Below, piece by piece: positions 11,224-21,843 of a stretch of 64,000 nucleotides of DNA. Positions within the stretch are counted from its first letter, which is position 1; the number at the start of each line of letters is the position of its first letter. This stretch comes from Sabellastarte sp. h YS-2021 (lineage: Eukaryota; Annelida; Polychaeta; Sabellida; Sabellidae): positions 47,295,028 through 47,359,027 of the forward strand of contig OZ024936.1 of assembly GCA_964017235.1 (NCBI GenBank), in the 5' to 3' direction. The position numbers were made by a program, and so were the translations under genes. Below the pieces are notes generated by a model. That model did no database searches. It saw only the letters and a program-made list of their open reading frames with translations, and had not been told where the DNA came from.

Positions 11224-12070
11224 GTAATCTCATTTAAAGAAATTCTAAAGGAAGATTTGTCAAGGTTATCTGTGTGCGGGGCACAAATGCGAATAAATTT
11301 TTATTTGTTTGAAGGAAATAGATTAGCGTGATTTCCTTATTTGGTGCTCGATTTTTAGAATTATAACATGCTCACAGCACCTTTTGTATTTGGCAAAACA
11401 TTAGTGATTGCTTAAAAATTGGCACTACAAGCTGCATATCCATGGATGGAAAACCCCTTTCAAGAGATTAAACTATAGAATTGTTGACCAAGATATTGGG
11501 CCTTTTTAGTTAGTTTTAGTCAGGTGAACACAGGGATATGAGAACTTAATGCTGTGAAATCATTTAAAATTTGGGGTTTTGAAGTGTGGTACTTCTACAA
11601 GCTAGCAAACTTTGACCTAGTTCAATTACCAAACCAGTGCTTTCAGAACCAGAAAAAAGTCAGAAATCTAACATAAAATCTTGTCACTTTCTTGGAAGTA
11701 TGGTAAAAACATAATATCCATAAAATATTTTGGGAAAAATTCACCATATTCTCGATAAATTGCACTGACTCTTTTATGGATGGGCAAAATAGTATTCTTT
11801 ATACCATATTGGTGATATTTAAATATTTTGCCAAGTCCAAAATTCAGAAGTTTGAACTGTACTTTGTTTTAGGGGCAGTCAGTGAGCAAACCATCTTACT
11901 TCTACAAATGTGGTCGGTGCACCATATCATCTTTGATCCAAGGCCTTTTATACAGCATGAAACATTTAAATTTAACATAAGATACCAGATAATCTCAGTT
12001 ATTCTACCTTCATCTTAAATCTTCAGGTAGAGAGTTTACATTGGATACTTCTTCAACCATTCACCTGAAT
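11224..12070. other. EIF2B4 intron 3, 5' part: nothing recognised
   Basis: AT-rich, no coding similarity or repeat structure that I can see. Confidence 0.5.
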
Positions 12071-12072
12071 AA

Positions 12073-12760
12073 GTAGAGAGAGAAATCTAAAATTCGCCAC
12101 ATATCTGAAATTAGCCACATGTGAAAATACTAATAAAATGATGAATTGCGGTGAGATTTGTTGAATGTACAATAAATCAATGCTTTTTGAACTAAAACAT
12201 AGCAAGTTTAAGACAAAGTATAATTTTTATACATATAAATATTTATTACATATAAAATTCTCAACCAGGGTCAACCAGTTTACCTAAGAGGATTAATCCA
12301 CCCCTAAACCTCTTCTAGAAACACAAGGCGAAGTACCCCCAAACTCAAGTTCCTTCAAACCCCCACTTTTGATGTAGAGTTCACAAATCAATTAAACACT
12401 TTTCTAATTCCTTCAGTCACTACGCCCCTGCCCTCTGGAACTCTTTCCCTTTCCATGTAAGAAATAGTCCCTCTGTTACATCCTTTAGGAAGCACCTCAA
12501 AACTCACCTTCAGCTCTAGCTTCCCAACTTAGTTTTCCTTCCCTCCCGGTCACACCCACAATCCTGGATTACAGACCTTGAACGCCCCTTGACTCCCATA
12601 CGATAATGATTTTGTTTAATTAGCGCACTGAGTTCTCCATTATGGGGAAGATATTGTGCTTGCAAAGCAGTAGATTAGATTAGATTTTTTGTCATAGAAT
12701 TCACTATGGTTTTATAGGTGGTGAATTTTAGATTTCTGGCGAATTTTAGATTTCTTACTC
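12073..12760. mobile_element. Inverted-repeat MITE split by a LINE 3' fragment
   Basis: Ends read AGAAATCTAAAATTCGCCAC (left) and GGCGAATTTTAGATTTCTTA (right), with an internal second inverted pair (CTGAAATTAGCCACATGTG). It matches in inverted orientation the intact 223-bp copy at 21512-21734. The homologous sequence is interrupted after about 12218 and resumes near 12685. The inserted segment is a LINE remnant. Confidence 0.8.
12240..12688 (+). pseudogene. CR1/Rex1-like LINE 3' end, RT C-terminal remnant
   Basis: One frame reads HYAPALWNSFPFHVRNSP followed by SVTSFRKHLKTHL, the typical ORF2 C-terminus of CR1-superfamily LINEs (xWNSLPxxIR...SFKxxLKTHL). The tail is an (ATTAG)n microsatellite (about 12671-12688), as expected for elements ending in short tandem repeats rather than poly(A). 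5'-truncated, frame-disrupted upstream, nested in the MITE at 12073-12760. Confidence 0.7.
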
Positions 12761-12779
12761 GAATCTTATTTAAAACAGC

Positions 12780-13240
12780 TCTAAATGTCCACTCATTCTC
12801 TTTGAAAGAAAATGTTTGGAGGTACACAGTAGTGAGTGGAATTGCCTCCACATTTCATGGCCAATTATTCATCCATTTTTCCAACCGATAATTGAGCCAT
12901 AATCGATTTTTTTCCCATTCTTGGCCATTATAGCACAAAACTCTTTATGGGATGAAGTATATATAAATCCAGTAAGACTGAAGGTGTTGAACTATTTTTC
13001 TGACATTTTAGATCTACCAAAAGCACTCCCTTCCTGTAACTTTGGGGGTAGATATAAACGAAACCCAAGTTCATGACAAATCTGTCCATTTATTAAAGAG
13101 TAAAAGAGTAAAGAGTAAAATATAAAAAAAATGTGGAATTGAGATACATAAAGAAAGGCAAGATTTAAGCTGAATAATTGATTGCGAAGAAATTGTCAGT
13201 TACTAATAATTCATCATACATCGAAAGTTCTGATCCTCAC
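12780..13240 (+). repeat. Dispersed repeat, copy 1 (pair with 22850-23290)
   Basis: Shares AGTAGTGAGTGGAATTGCCT, GGGATGAA, TCTACCAAAAGCAC and the following ~250 bp with the sequence at 22850-23290, in the same orientation and at clear divergence. The other copy has a short open frame starting ATGGCGGTAG; this copy lacks that start. Function unknown; probably a transposon 5' region. Confidence 0.75.
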
Positions 13241-13392
13241 TGGACTTTTGTAAGGACGGACACATTTCAGGTTTGCCCCACAAAGTTTCAGTAATTTTCA
13301 AAGTATCATAAAGACTTTCTAAATATGTGTCTGAATCCAGAAGGTTTGTTTAGTTATATCCCCAGACGAAAGTCAGGGATATATTGGATTCA

Positions 13393-14595
13393 ATTAAGAA
13401 TGATGTTCATTTGGCTTTTGCTAAAGGTGAGGCTACTGCTGTCGTTCTCTTGGATCAATCAGCAGCGTTTGACACTATTGTTCATGATACTCTACTTAAT
13501 TCTCTTAGCTCCTGGTTTGGTGTGAGCGGGGTTGTCCTCGATTGGTTTAAGTCTTATCTCTCAGACCGTGTTCAGTGCATTAAGATTGGGTCAATTTTAT
13601 CTGATGCCAAAAAGTTATTGTATGGTGTGCCTCAAGGCTCTGTCCTGGGGCCAATCCTTTTTTCACTCTATACTACTCCACTGAGTAAAGTCATACAGAA
13701 TCATCCTGGTATTAGTTTCCAGTTCTACGCTGATGACACACAATTGTATGTACACCTCACACATAAAAATGTTGCCTCGGCCCTTGATAAGCTGTCACAC
13801 TGCCTTGAAGACGTAAAGAGATGGCTCTCTACAAATAAGCTCAAGCTAAATCCAGATAAGACCGAATTCATTGTGTTTGGCTCAAAGTCTCAGCGCGAAA
13901 AACTTAATCAGTCCTTCCCGGTCAACATACTTGGTAATCTCATATCACCAACAGATGCAGTTAGGAACCTTGGTGTCTGGTTTGATTCTGATTTCTCATT
14001 CTCTTGCCATGTTAGGAAGGTCTGCAAGGCTTGTTTTGCTCATGTCCGGGATCTTAAGCGACTCCGAGGACATCTGACACATGAAGCTACTCTTATGGCT
14101 GCCAATGCTCTGGTCGGAAGTCGACTAGATTACTGTAACTCTCTGTTCAGAGGTCTCTCAGCTCTAGATCTGCGCAAACTTCAATGTGTTCAGAATAGCC
14201 TGGCCAGAATTGTTGCCAACACCACCAAGTACTCACACATCACTCCAGTTAGAAAAGCACTACATTGGTTGCCAATTAAGTACCGTTCCATCTTTAAGAC
14301 TGCCATGTTGGTATATAAGTTCCTACACAGTGGTAACCCCAAATACTTTGAACCCTTCCTCATTCCCAGACATAGTGCATATAACACTCGTCGAAGTCAA
14401 TCTGATGGCATATTTCTTGAGGTTCCCCACTTTGGTTCAATTTTCAAGTCTCGAAAACATTTTGGACTCAGTTTTGCGTATGACGCACCTATGATTTGGA
14501 ATGACCTTCCTGATGAGGTCCGCTCTGCAAACTCACTTGCCTCTTTCAGGTCAAAGTTGAAGTCATACCTCTTTGGAAAAGCATACCCACCCTAA
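13393..14595 (+). pseudogene. 5'-truncated CR1/L2-like LINE reverse transcriptase
   Basis: A 400-residue open frame without stop, from the middle of the RT domain to the natural C-terminus. It shows RT motif A (VLLDQSAAFDT), motif B (GVPQGSVLGPILF), the catalytic motif C FYADDTQLY, the thumb-proximal block (NKLKLNPDKTEFIVFG), ASRLDYCNSL-type sequence (VGSRLDYCNSLFRGL) and the C-terminal WNDLPDEVRSANSLASFRSK. This order and the YADDTQLY motif fit the CR1/L2 group. The endonuclease and RT fingers are missing because the copy is 5'-truncated. No upstream promoter or start codon belongs to it: it begins inside codons, so it is a dead but recent insertion. It is followed by a 3'UTR and an ATTAGA-type tail. 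Lies in EIF2B4 intron 3. Confidence 0.93.
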
Positions 14596-14745
14596 ATTTC
14601 CAATCTCCTTTCTGCTTTCTCCGTGGTGCTGACCCCTGCAATGTCTCTGGTTTTTGAATATTGAACAATGTTTTGGTGTGATGCGCCTTAGAGTCTGTCT
14701 TTTGACGGAGATTAAGCGCTATAAAAGTGCTATTAGAATTAGAAT
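14596..14745 (+). mobile_element. LINE 3'UTR and (ATTAGA)n tail
   Basis: Contains GACGGAGATTAAGCGCTATA and AAAGTGCTATTAGAATTAGA, the structured 3' end followed by short tandem repeats typical of CR1/L2-type elements. ATTCA occurs at both junctions (13388-13392 and just after the tail), a possible short target duplication. Confidence 0.75.
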
Positions 14746-15229
14746 TCAGGTCCGTTGCGCCGCCGCCGCCGTAGAAATTTCCTTGTGGACGCGATAACTC
14801 AAAAACGGATTAATATTTTTTTTTTAAACTTGGTACACATGTTAAGGATGCCCAAAGGAAGATCCCTATGTTAAGGTGACCTTAAACTCCCAATAATAAA
14901 GAACTTATGGCGACCTTAAGGTCAGAAATTGCACTTTTGGCCACTTAGAGCCCTCTAGGTCACAAGGCTTATCTGCCTCAAATTTTACCTGAGAACACAT
15001 TAATATATTCTTAGTACATGTGCCGAAAATCAAGACTTTAAGTTGAGGAGAAAATTGTCTTTGAGGCCCATAAAGACCCCACTTAGGACTTTTTTTCCTA
15101 TATTTTTAACTTATTTTGCCCTATAATTTGGAAGTGGTAATTCTGATGAGTCTCAAACTGCACTAGATGTAACTCTTATATGTAATCCTTGTCTGTGAAA
15201 AATTTAAAGGCTGTAGGTTTACCTGTTAG

Positions 15230-16165
15230 GCCGACTTAAGATCTCAAAATTGCCCACAGAGACCCAATTTATGGACTTTTTGCCATCTTCAAGCACTGTA
15301 GCTTTCAAACTATGTTTCTTTCTATGTGTAATCTTAGTATGTGACAAATTTTAAGTCTGAAGCTTTAATTTGAAGGCCACATTGAGGTCTCTAAAAGGCC
15401 CCATAGAGACCCACTATTTGGACTTTTTGCCAGTTTTAAGGCCCATGACTGTTAAACTATGTGACTGATAGAGCTGAAATCTCATCTGGGAATACATTAT
15501 TATGTTCTTTTTACATGTGCCAAAAATCAAGGCTTCAAGTAGACATTTAAACTGTGTATGAGGACCATTAACACCCACACGAGCGACCGTTTTAAGACAT
15601 TTTTCACATATTTTGCTCTGTAACTTGAAATGGTGAGTCTGAGAAGTTTCAAACTTTATTATTAGATACATATTCTATGTGTAGTCTTAGTATGTAGCAG
15701 ATTTTAAGTCTGATGCTTTAATTTGAAAACCACATCGACATCTCTAAAAGGCCCACAGAGACCCAATATTTGGACTTTTTGCCACCTTTAAGCCCTGTGA
15801 CTGTTAAACTATGTGATTGATTGAGCTGAAATCCCATATGGGAATGCATTATTATGTCCTTTTCACATGTGCCGAAAATCAAGGCTTTTAGTAGACATTT
15901 AGCGTGTGTATGAGGGCCATAGACACTTGCCCAAGTGACCTTTTTTGACATTTTTTTCTGTATTTTGCCCTGTTATTTGGAAATGCTTAGTGTGACAAGT
16001 TTTAAACTGTATTATATATAATTTTTGTTTGTTGTGTATATCCCCCAAAAAGTTTCAGTTCTGTAGTTTAATTGCTAAGGTCTCTTTAACAATTGTAAAA
16101 TGCCCACAGAGACCCAATTTATGGATATTATGCCACTTTAAAGCCCTGTAACTGTCAAACTATGT
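15230..16165 (+). repeat. ~350-bp tandem core units
   Basis: The phrase CAGAGACCCAATTTATGGAC or its variants recurs at about 15257, 15403, 15753 and 16102. Units also share ACATGTGCCGAAAATCAAGG and TGACTGTTAAACTATGTGA. The first interval is short (~150), the next two ~350 bp. ORFs here are artefacts of repetition. Confidence 0.85.
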
Positions 16166-16740
16166 GGCTCATAGAGGTGAAATCTTTGAATTTTTCAAAG
16201 GAAGTGCCTGTCTATTTAAATTTTGAATATTAATAATGTTATGGCTATCTTAGGCTTTTAAGAACTTATTTTTGTGTGTTATCTCTCTGCTTGCTGAGTT
16301 TTTAACTTTTTATGAAACTGGTTAAACATATTCAAGTAGGTAAAATGGACACTGTTATTTTCTGGTGAGCTTTAAGTCCCAAATATTAATGAAATTATAG
16401 CCTTATGTAGTAAAAATAGGGGATTTTTAACCCTCAACTAGCCCAGTTTTATTCAACTTGCCTTAATTTTGATACAGCTCCTACAGTTACGAACTCATTT
16501 CAATTGATAATCGCATACTTAAAATTCTCAATTCTGAATTATTATTATAAATCTGTTCTTGTCGTTTGATAATTTATATTTAATTCTGGAGGTATATAAT
16601 CTTCCTGTTGGACATTCCTTATTTATATATTTGATTTTATTTTAGTGATAAGATTAACTGAGCTTTTTGTATTTGATTACCCCTTTTATATTATAAGTGT
16701 TTGTTTACCATTTGTGCTGCAGCACTCCATCTCTTTGTAT

Positions 16741-16878
16741 TCCCACCCCCCATCCCCCACCCACCTCTGGGACCTCCAGCTATTGAGTGACACTAAATAA
16801 ACAAAGGTATACAGATCTTCTGTAATAGTGAGAGAGGTGTGGAGAAGGGGAGAGAGGTGGGGTGGGGGTGGGAGGTGG
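16741..16878. repeat. C-tract and G-tract arms in inverted arrangement
   Basis: A C-rich tract (CCCACCCCCCATCCCCCACC, 16741-16766) is followed ~85 bp later by a G-rich tract (GAGGTGGGGTGGGGGTGGGA, about 16853-16875). They are approximately complementary. Possible hairpin or G-quadruplex. Confidence 0.7.
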
Positions 16879-17059
16879 TGTTTGCTTCATTATCTAATTA
16901 TCTAAGACAAAGGGAGTCAGAACTGAGATTGTGCCACATATTTAGGTTGCATATACCGGTATATGGACCACATATATAGGAATTGAGGAAATGAATAACT
17001 GAAAAACAATGCAAATTCTAAAAATAATATAATAAAATAATAATATAAATAATATGTGA

Positions 17060-17380
17060 TTTTTAAATAAGATTTTATTTGTGAACAAATATAGAAACAG
17101 AGATACGCTTTTGGAATTATGAATTTAGAATGGACATTCAATCATCAATCATTTAAATACTTTGAAAATAGGTTCAGAGTTACCCTTTGCAGGAAGATTG
17201 AAAAGTATGATGAGTTGAGTTAAAAATAATATTTTATTTGTCAACAAATATAGAAACAGATATGCTCTTTTGAGATTATTAATTTAGAATGGACATTCAA
17301 TCATCAATCATTTAAATACTTTGAAAATAGGTTCAGAGTTATCATTGCAGGAAGATTGAAAATATGATCTGTTGAGTTAT
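17060..17380 (+). repeat. 160-bp direct tandem duplication
   Basis: Two copies offset by 160 bp. AACAAATATAGAAACAG occurs near 17083 and 17243 and GGTTCAGAGTTA near 17171 and 17331. The copies are closely similar. Next to it at 17387-17407 is an inverted fragment (CGTCTGGGGATAC) of the hairpin-headed element end. Confidence 0.85.
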
Positions 17381-17577
17381 GTATTCGACGTCTGGGGATA
17401 CACCATCTTCCTTGGGAAGATATAAACTTAGTAGATTGATGTGCTGAAGTTCATATAACTTTTCCCAATATTTATGGCATACAACAAATGGATTAAATAA
17501 AAAATTCCCGATCAAAACCTGTGGCGTGAGTGATGACCTGTCTGGGGATATGTTGGCGCCGAGTTGGCCCAATCTAG

Positions 17578-18091
17578 TTTAAGCTACATTTAGTGATCAC
17601 TGAAAGTGAAGACACAAAACCATAAGTAACCTAAAGTAAAACAGTAGCAAGGTGTTGCATTGCATGATTGCTGACCAACAGATAAGGTACTAAATAATGA
17701 ATATATTTTACTGTTGGACTGCCATCTGGTAGATAAGGTCTTGAATGGGTTAAATTTCCTAAAGTATCTAGTGCTTGTGCAATTGATGCATGATTAATTT
17801 AGAAAAAAAAAATCTGTATTTTGTTTGCCTTAAAATATACATTACAAAATGTAGTAAAAGACGTGAAATTTTAGTGTGCCAAATTCTCCAGTGAGTAAAC
17901 CCTTTATATTTCCTTTGACTCTTGGATAATTCTTACACATTTGTGATTTTTATGACTACTTTAGGTCTTTGATATTCCCTGTTACAAAACTTGATTAGTT
18001 ATTAGTTTGTCTCACATCTTAAAGTTTCCCCCAGTGGGAAGTCTATATACAATTCACATTTTGTACTTTGTTTTTGCCTTGCATCCCTTAG
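17578..18091. other. EIF2B4 intron 3, 3' part: nothing recognised
   Basis: AT-rich sequence leading to the exon 4 acceptor. No repeat or coding signal. Confidence 0.5.
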
Positions 18092-18206
18092 TCTTGGTCC
18101 AGGGAACATCCATCCTGCCATATTGAAGCTGGGCCTGCAATATGCCGAAGGTGTGATTTGTGGCTCTAATGCAAGATGTATAGCTTTACTTGGAGCATTA
18201 AAACAG
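18092..18206 (+). CDS. EIF2B4: EIF2B4 coding exon 4
   Basis: Encodes residues 165-203. The split codon AG|T closes as Ser. The peptide LGPGNIHPAILKLGLQYAEG then VICGSNARCIALLGALKQ aligns with the strongly conserved IHPAxxRLGLQY..G.xxGSNARCIALLxALxQ of the delta helical domain. Acceptor CATCCCTTAG ends at 18091; donor GTTAGA at 18207. Enters in phase 2, leaves in phase 0. A 125-codon minus-strand frame over this exon is a shadow. Confidence 0.96.
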
Positions 18207-18825
18207 GTTAGAAAACATTTCCAAACATAATGTGTGTGGTCTCTCATTGGTTCAATACTAGTGTAAAACTCAGTAAATTTACCCAACTTTGACCAGTTTT
18301 TGGGGTCCAGCCCATGTTTACCCTTACACAAGCAAAAATCACTGATACACTCTAGTCGCATTATTGAGACACCTACCACTAAAAGTTTGATTCACTGATC
18401 AGCCATAGGTTATCTTGGTTTTCAGTTCTTACTAAATTGTTGAGACCACTGAGGAATGTGTGCTTTCATTGTCCATCAGACAGTTACCTATCAGAATTCC
18501 AAATACAGTTCTGCCAAAGTGTAAATGGAGGCACAGAATCTTTTTTGTTTCCCTTATAAGACGCTTATAACCATGTGGCTAAATAAAGTTTCCAGCAGTC
18601 CACATAGAGATAGAGTGCTGATATGTACATAAGCAACAGGCAGTGGCTTACAATACAAAAGCCCTTGCCTAAGGGTAGTGCTGAAAAATTTTAATTAAAA
18701 AAACAACTCAGACAGTGCATATCTGTGCCAAGGCATGTATGATTTTTAAAAACTGCTCAATAATAAGTAAATGGGAAAATCTTGCTCTTGATATTTTTTT
18801 TCTTTTTTTACATTCAGGCGATGAC
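18207..18825. other. EIF2B4 intron 4, 5' part: nothing recognised
   Basis: No coding similarity, RNA gene or clear repeat found. Confidence 0.5.
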
Positions 18826-19135
18826 CTGGCTCACTCTGAAAATTTAATGGGATCTAAGTTAGACCAAGACGCATCTTCTCCATTTTTTCATGAAGATCTG
18901 AACAGTAGTATTTGCATAATCCTGCTAACAAACAAACAGACAAATAAACAGTTAATATGAATTTAATTGGTGGAGGTAAATATTTTGGATTTGTGATCCA
19001 GATCTGGATCCAGACCATCTGTGTGGAGGATCTAGCCTTGATTAGACCCTTGTGTGAACATATGACCTCAATATTCTGTATAGTTTTCGAGTTATGTACA
19101 TGGACAAACAGGAAAACAGACCCGATTGTAATCCC
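18826..19135 (-). repeat. Two minus-strand 'CTCGAAAAC'-phrase repeat fragments
   Basis: Read on the minus strand, 19050-19110 gives CCTGTTTGTCCATGTACATA then ACTCGAAAACTATACAGAAT. Region 18820-18960 gives a (GTTTGT)n stretch, GCAGGATTATGCAAATAC and TTCATGAAAAAATGG. These are the same phrases as the plus-strand element at 47492-49607. Diverged fragments only. Confidence 0.55.
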
Positions 19136-19154
19136 ATCATCCCCTACCCTTTGG

Positions 19155-19640
19155 GTAATGAGGGTGATTCAGTCAGCAGTCGACTTGACTACTGTAACTC
19201 CCTACTCTATGGCATAAGTAAATATAATGTGGCTAAACTCCAAAAGATTCAAAAAGCCCTTTGCAGAATTGTTTGTAGACTTGATAGAACAAGCCATGTC
19301 ACTCCCTTTCTTCAAAAACTACACTGGCTCCCCATTTTATACCACATCTTGTTTAAATATAATCTAATTACTTTCCAGGCCATCAGATTCTCCTAACCTA
19401 CATACTTATCATCCTTGATCAAAACCAGTAGCCCAACTTGTGGAAATCGGCTATCTCTTTCTTCAGTTTGTCCTAGAAAGGTCATTGGTAGGCAAGGTTT
19501 TGCAATGGCTTCCCCCACTGAATGGAACAGACTCCCACAATCAGTCTAATCAGAGCACACAATAACAGGTTTCCAAAGCCAGATAAAAACCTATTTATTT
19601 AGACTAGCATATCCTCCACCATAGTATATCTCCCCCATTG
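19155..19640 (+). pseudogene. CR1/L2-like LINE C-terminal fragment
   Basis: In one frame SRLDYCNSLLYGISKYNVAK, LQKIQKALCRIV and SHVTPFLQKLHWLPI, then after stops and a frame change AMASPTEWNRLPQS and QIKTYLFRLAYPPP. This is the order of the ORF2 C-terminus also seen in the 13.4-kb LINE, but a different, more decayed subfamily. 5'-truncated at RT thumb level. Its 3' end is near 19745. Confidence 0.85.
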
Positions 19641-19866
19641 GGCGCTTATTTGGATGTCAACCTGATACGTCCCTGGACGCTCCCTTTTTTACCTCGAGCA
19701 CATTAGAGGATGTATTAATTTTGCACTATATAAATGTTTCTCTTCTAAATTGTAATAATTGAAATGTGCTGTATGTTGTTTGTTGATTTCACAATGACAC
19801 AAAGTTTGTCTGTAATTCTGCCTCTTTGTTTTTATTGATATTAGTTATTGTAATTTATTATAACAG

Positions 19867-19943
19867 GTAATTAAAGACTACAGGACCCCACCACAAAAAG
19901 AGCTGTCTAGAGATCTTGAATCCAAGTTAAAGCCCTGTATCAC
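19867..19943 (+). CDS. EIF2B4: EIF2B4 coding exon 5
   Basis: Encodes residues 204-228 plus two bases. VIKDYRTPPQKELSRDLESK then LKPCI corresponds to the VIQDYxTPPxExLSRDLxxKLKPYxSF region of homologues. Acceptor TTATAACAG ends at 19866; donor GTGAGT at 19944. Enters in phase 0, leaves in phase 2. Confidence 0.95.
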
Positions 19944-20409
19944 GTGAGTAATTGACCAAATAAAATTTAATTGATCTATGTTTGAAGTATTTTAAGTATT
20001 TCTAAGAAAGTTCATTAAATTTCTGAACTCCTGATATATGTTTATGAGAGCTTTAAATAATTGTCCACTAGAATATCTGGTTGTAAAAAGGATTTCTCTT
20101 TTTTTTTTCGTAAATTTGAGCTCAGCAGATACTACAAGGCCCCGCCCAGGCTCTACTGACTACGAGGCTCCGCTTAGGCTCCACTACCGTTTTATGTGCC
20201 AATACTTTTAGTGTGAATATTGAAATTCAGGAAGGCATATTGATTAATACTGACATATTGAATTATAATCCTTTCCCTAATACTCATAACAGGAACTAGA
20301 AAGCACTCTAAGAGCACAGACCTCTGCCATGGGAGCCAAGCATCCAGAATAAGATCCAGATCTTTCCCAAAGTGTAGTGAATTCTTTCCTTGGCCAGGCC
20401 ATCCACATA

Positions 20410-20585
20410 CCGTAAATTTTCAAAATAACGCCCGGGTTCAAATTAACGCCTAGTACCAAGAACACTGTTTATAATTTATAACACTGTTTTTTTGTAATTC
20501 AAAAGAACGCCTGGTTCAATTTAACGCCTGGTCTGATGGCATTTGAAAATAATGAATGCCCGGGCCATATATTGGAAAAATACGG
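20410..20585. mobile_element. TA-flanked MITE, copy 1 (176 bp)
   Basis: Ends CCGTAAATTTTCAAAATAAC and the inverse of TATTGGAAAAATACGG form terminal inverted repeats. It is flanked by TA on both sides (20408-20409 and 20586-20587). Interior has repeated AACGCCTGGTTC-like phrases. It is the same family, in inverted orientation, as 21885-22076. TA duplication and TIRs suggest a Tc1/mariner-superfamily MITE. Confidence 0.88.
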
Positions 20586-20607
20586 TATTTCATTAATTTT
20601 GGAGTAA

Positions 20608-21311
20608 AATTTTGAATGGTCTGTTCTGTTTAAACTCCCTAATATAATATGTTCGGAACCAAAAATGCAAAGTTTTCAATATAAAATCTTAAATAGGTTT
20701 ATCACATGTAATTATAACCTTTACTTATAGAATGTTAGTACCTCTCAATACTGTGATGATTGCCAGAATGTTGATACTATTGAACACTTCTTTTTTTACT
20801 GTAACAGTGTAACTCCCTTTTGGGAGAAAGTAAGAGAGTTGATCCTGGAAGCCTTTCAAGTAAAAATTGATTTAACTGTGTTAGAAATTTTGTTGGGAAT
20901 CCCATGTGTTAAAGATAGTTTGTTGTGTCAAATTAATTTTGTAATCCTTTATTCTAAATGGTTTGTGTACACCTACAAAAGGCAGAGAGTTTTGAATTTT
21001 AGTCATTTTAAAAATATCATGAAAAATAGAATTGAAGATGAAATTTATATTCTTAAAACTAAAAGCATTTCTCCTAATGTGGATACTCTTCAGCATTGGG
21101 ATAATCTACTGAGTTGCTGCAATAATGATACCTTATCTTAAATATGTATGCCACACTGTACTACTCTTTTAAATGCTTTAAAAGATATCTATTTTCTGTT
21201 AGCTGTTTTTTCACACATACACAAAGGCTCTGTAAAGTTTCTTTTTTGTTTCTTTCCTATTCCTGTATGAACTGTAAATTCAATAAAATGTTAAAAATAA
21301 AAAAAATAAAA
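20608..21311 (+). pseudogene. L1/Tx1-like LINE 3' fragment with poly(A) tail
   Basis: 5'-truncated ORF2 C-terminus. After a stop-interrupted start (QSFQYKILNRFITCNYNLYL), the reading continues TSQYCDDCQNVDTIEHFFFY and then FWEKVRELI, the cysteine-containing C-x2-C...TIEHxFxxC..FW block of L1/Tx1-type elements. From 20839 a 100-residue open frame ends at 21141. A-rich tail with AATAAA-like sequence to ~21311. A 13-bp exact target duplication AATTTTGGAGTAA flanks it (20595-20607 and 21312-21324). Confidence 0.85.
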
Positions 21312-21511
21312 AATTTTGGAGTAATCTTAACCACAAACTCAAATTCATTGAAAATGAGACTGTTGCAAAATTCGAGATGGTTTTTTTTGTATTCTGAGTA
21401 TGATTCTGATCTTTCTGAAAATTTAATCCATTCGTCCTTTGGTCAGGCCCTACCCACATAAAAATTTTTTTTTTGAGAATTTATTCATTAGTTTTGGAAT
21501 AATAATAGTAG

Positions 21512-21734
21512 AGTAAGAAATCTAAAATTCGCCAGGAATCTAAAATTCGCCACCTCTAAAACCTTAGTTAATTTTATGAAGAAAATGATGTTTTTGTCTA
21601 AAAATTGGTATTTCTCAGTTCAAAAAGCCTTAATTTACTATACATTCAACAAATCTCACCACAATTCTTTAATTTTATTACTATTTTCACATGTGGCGAA
21701 TTTCAGATATGTGGCGAATTTTAGATTTCTTACT
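21512..21734. mobile_element. Inverted-repeat MITE, intact copy (223 bp)
   Basis: Starts AGTAAGAAATCTAAAATTCG and ends with its reverse complement. Each end carries a second TCTAAAATTCGCCA-like block, so the inverted arms contain a direct double motif. Intact version of the interrupted copy at 12073-12760 (opposite orientation). Non-coding. Confidence 0.88.
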
Positions 21735-21843
21735 ATAAACACAGACAGATAAACAAGCATATCCAAAAACATAACCACCTTGCAAGCTTGGCTGAGGTAA
21801 CAGATTATTACTCTACCATCCTAATGATTGAACAAAAAAAGAG

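Larger units (their letters stand above)
13356..17577 (+). mobile_element. Hairpin-headed element with ~350-bp core, split by a LINE
   Basis: The 5' hairpin ATATCCC...GAC-GAAA-GTC...GGGATAT (13356-13382) is nearly the same as that of the element at 40509. After TTGGATTCA the element is broken by a LINE (13393-14745) and resumes with GGTCCGTTGCGCCGCCGCCG, as the 40509 element continues with CAGTACAGTCACGCCGCCGC. The proposed end is ...CCAATCTAG at 17577 followed by TT, preceded by TGGGGATA, an inverted echo of the 5' stem. The intervening ~2.8 kb may contain further insertions, so the span is tentative. Confidence 0.5.

Noticed and set aside
14186-14494. ORFs in other frames of the LINE RT (also 13871-14077 and 14190-14387)
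   Set aside because: Shadows of the 13393-14595 reverse transcriptase frame.
18002-18379. 125-codon minus-strand ORF
   Set aside because: Lies antisense over EIF2B4 exon 4 and has no recognisable protein content.
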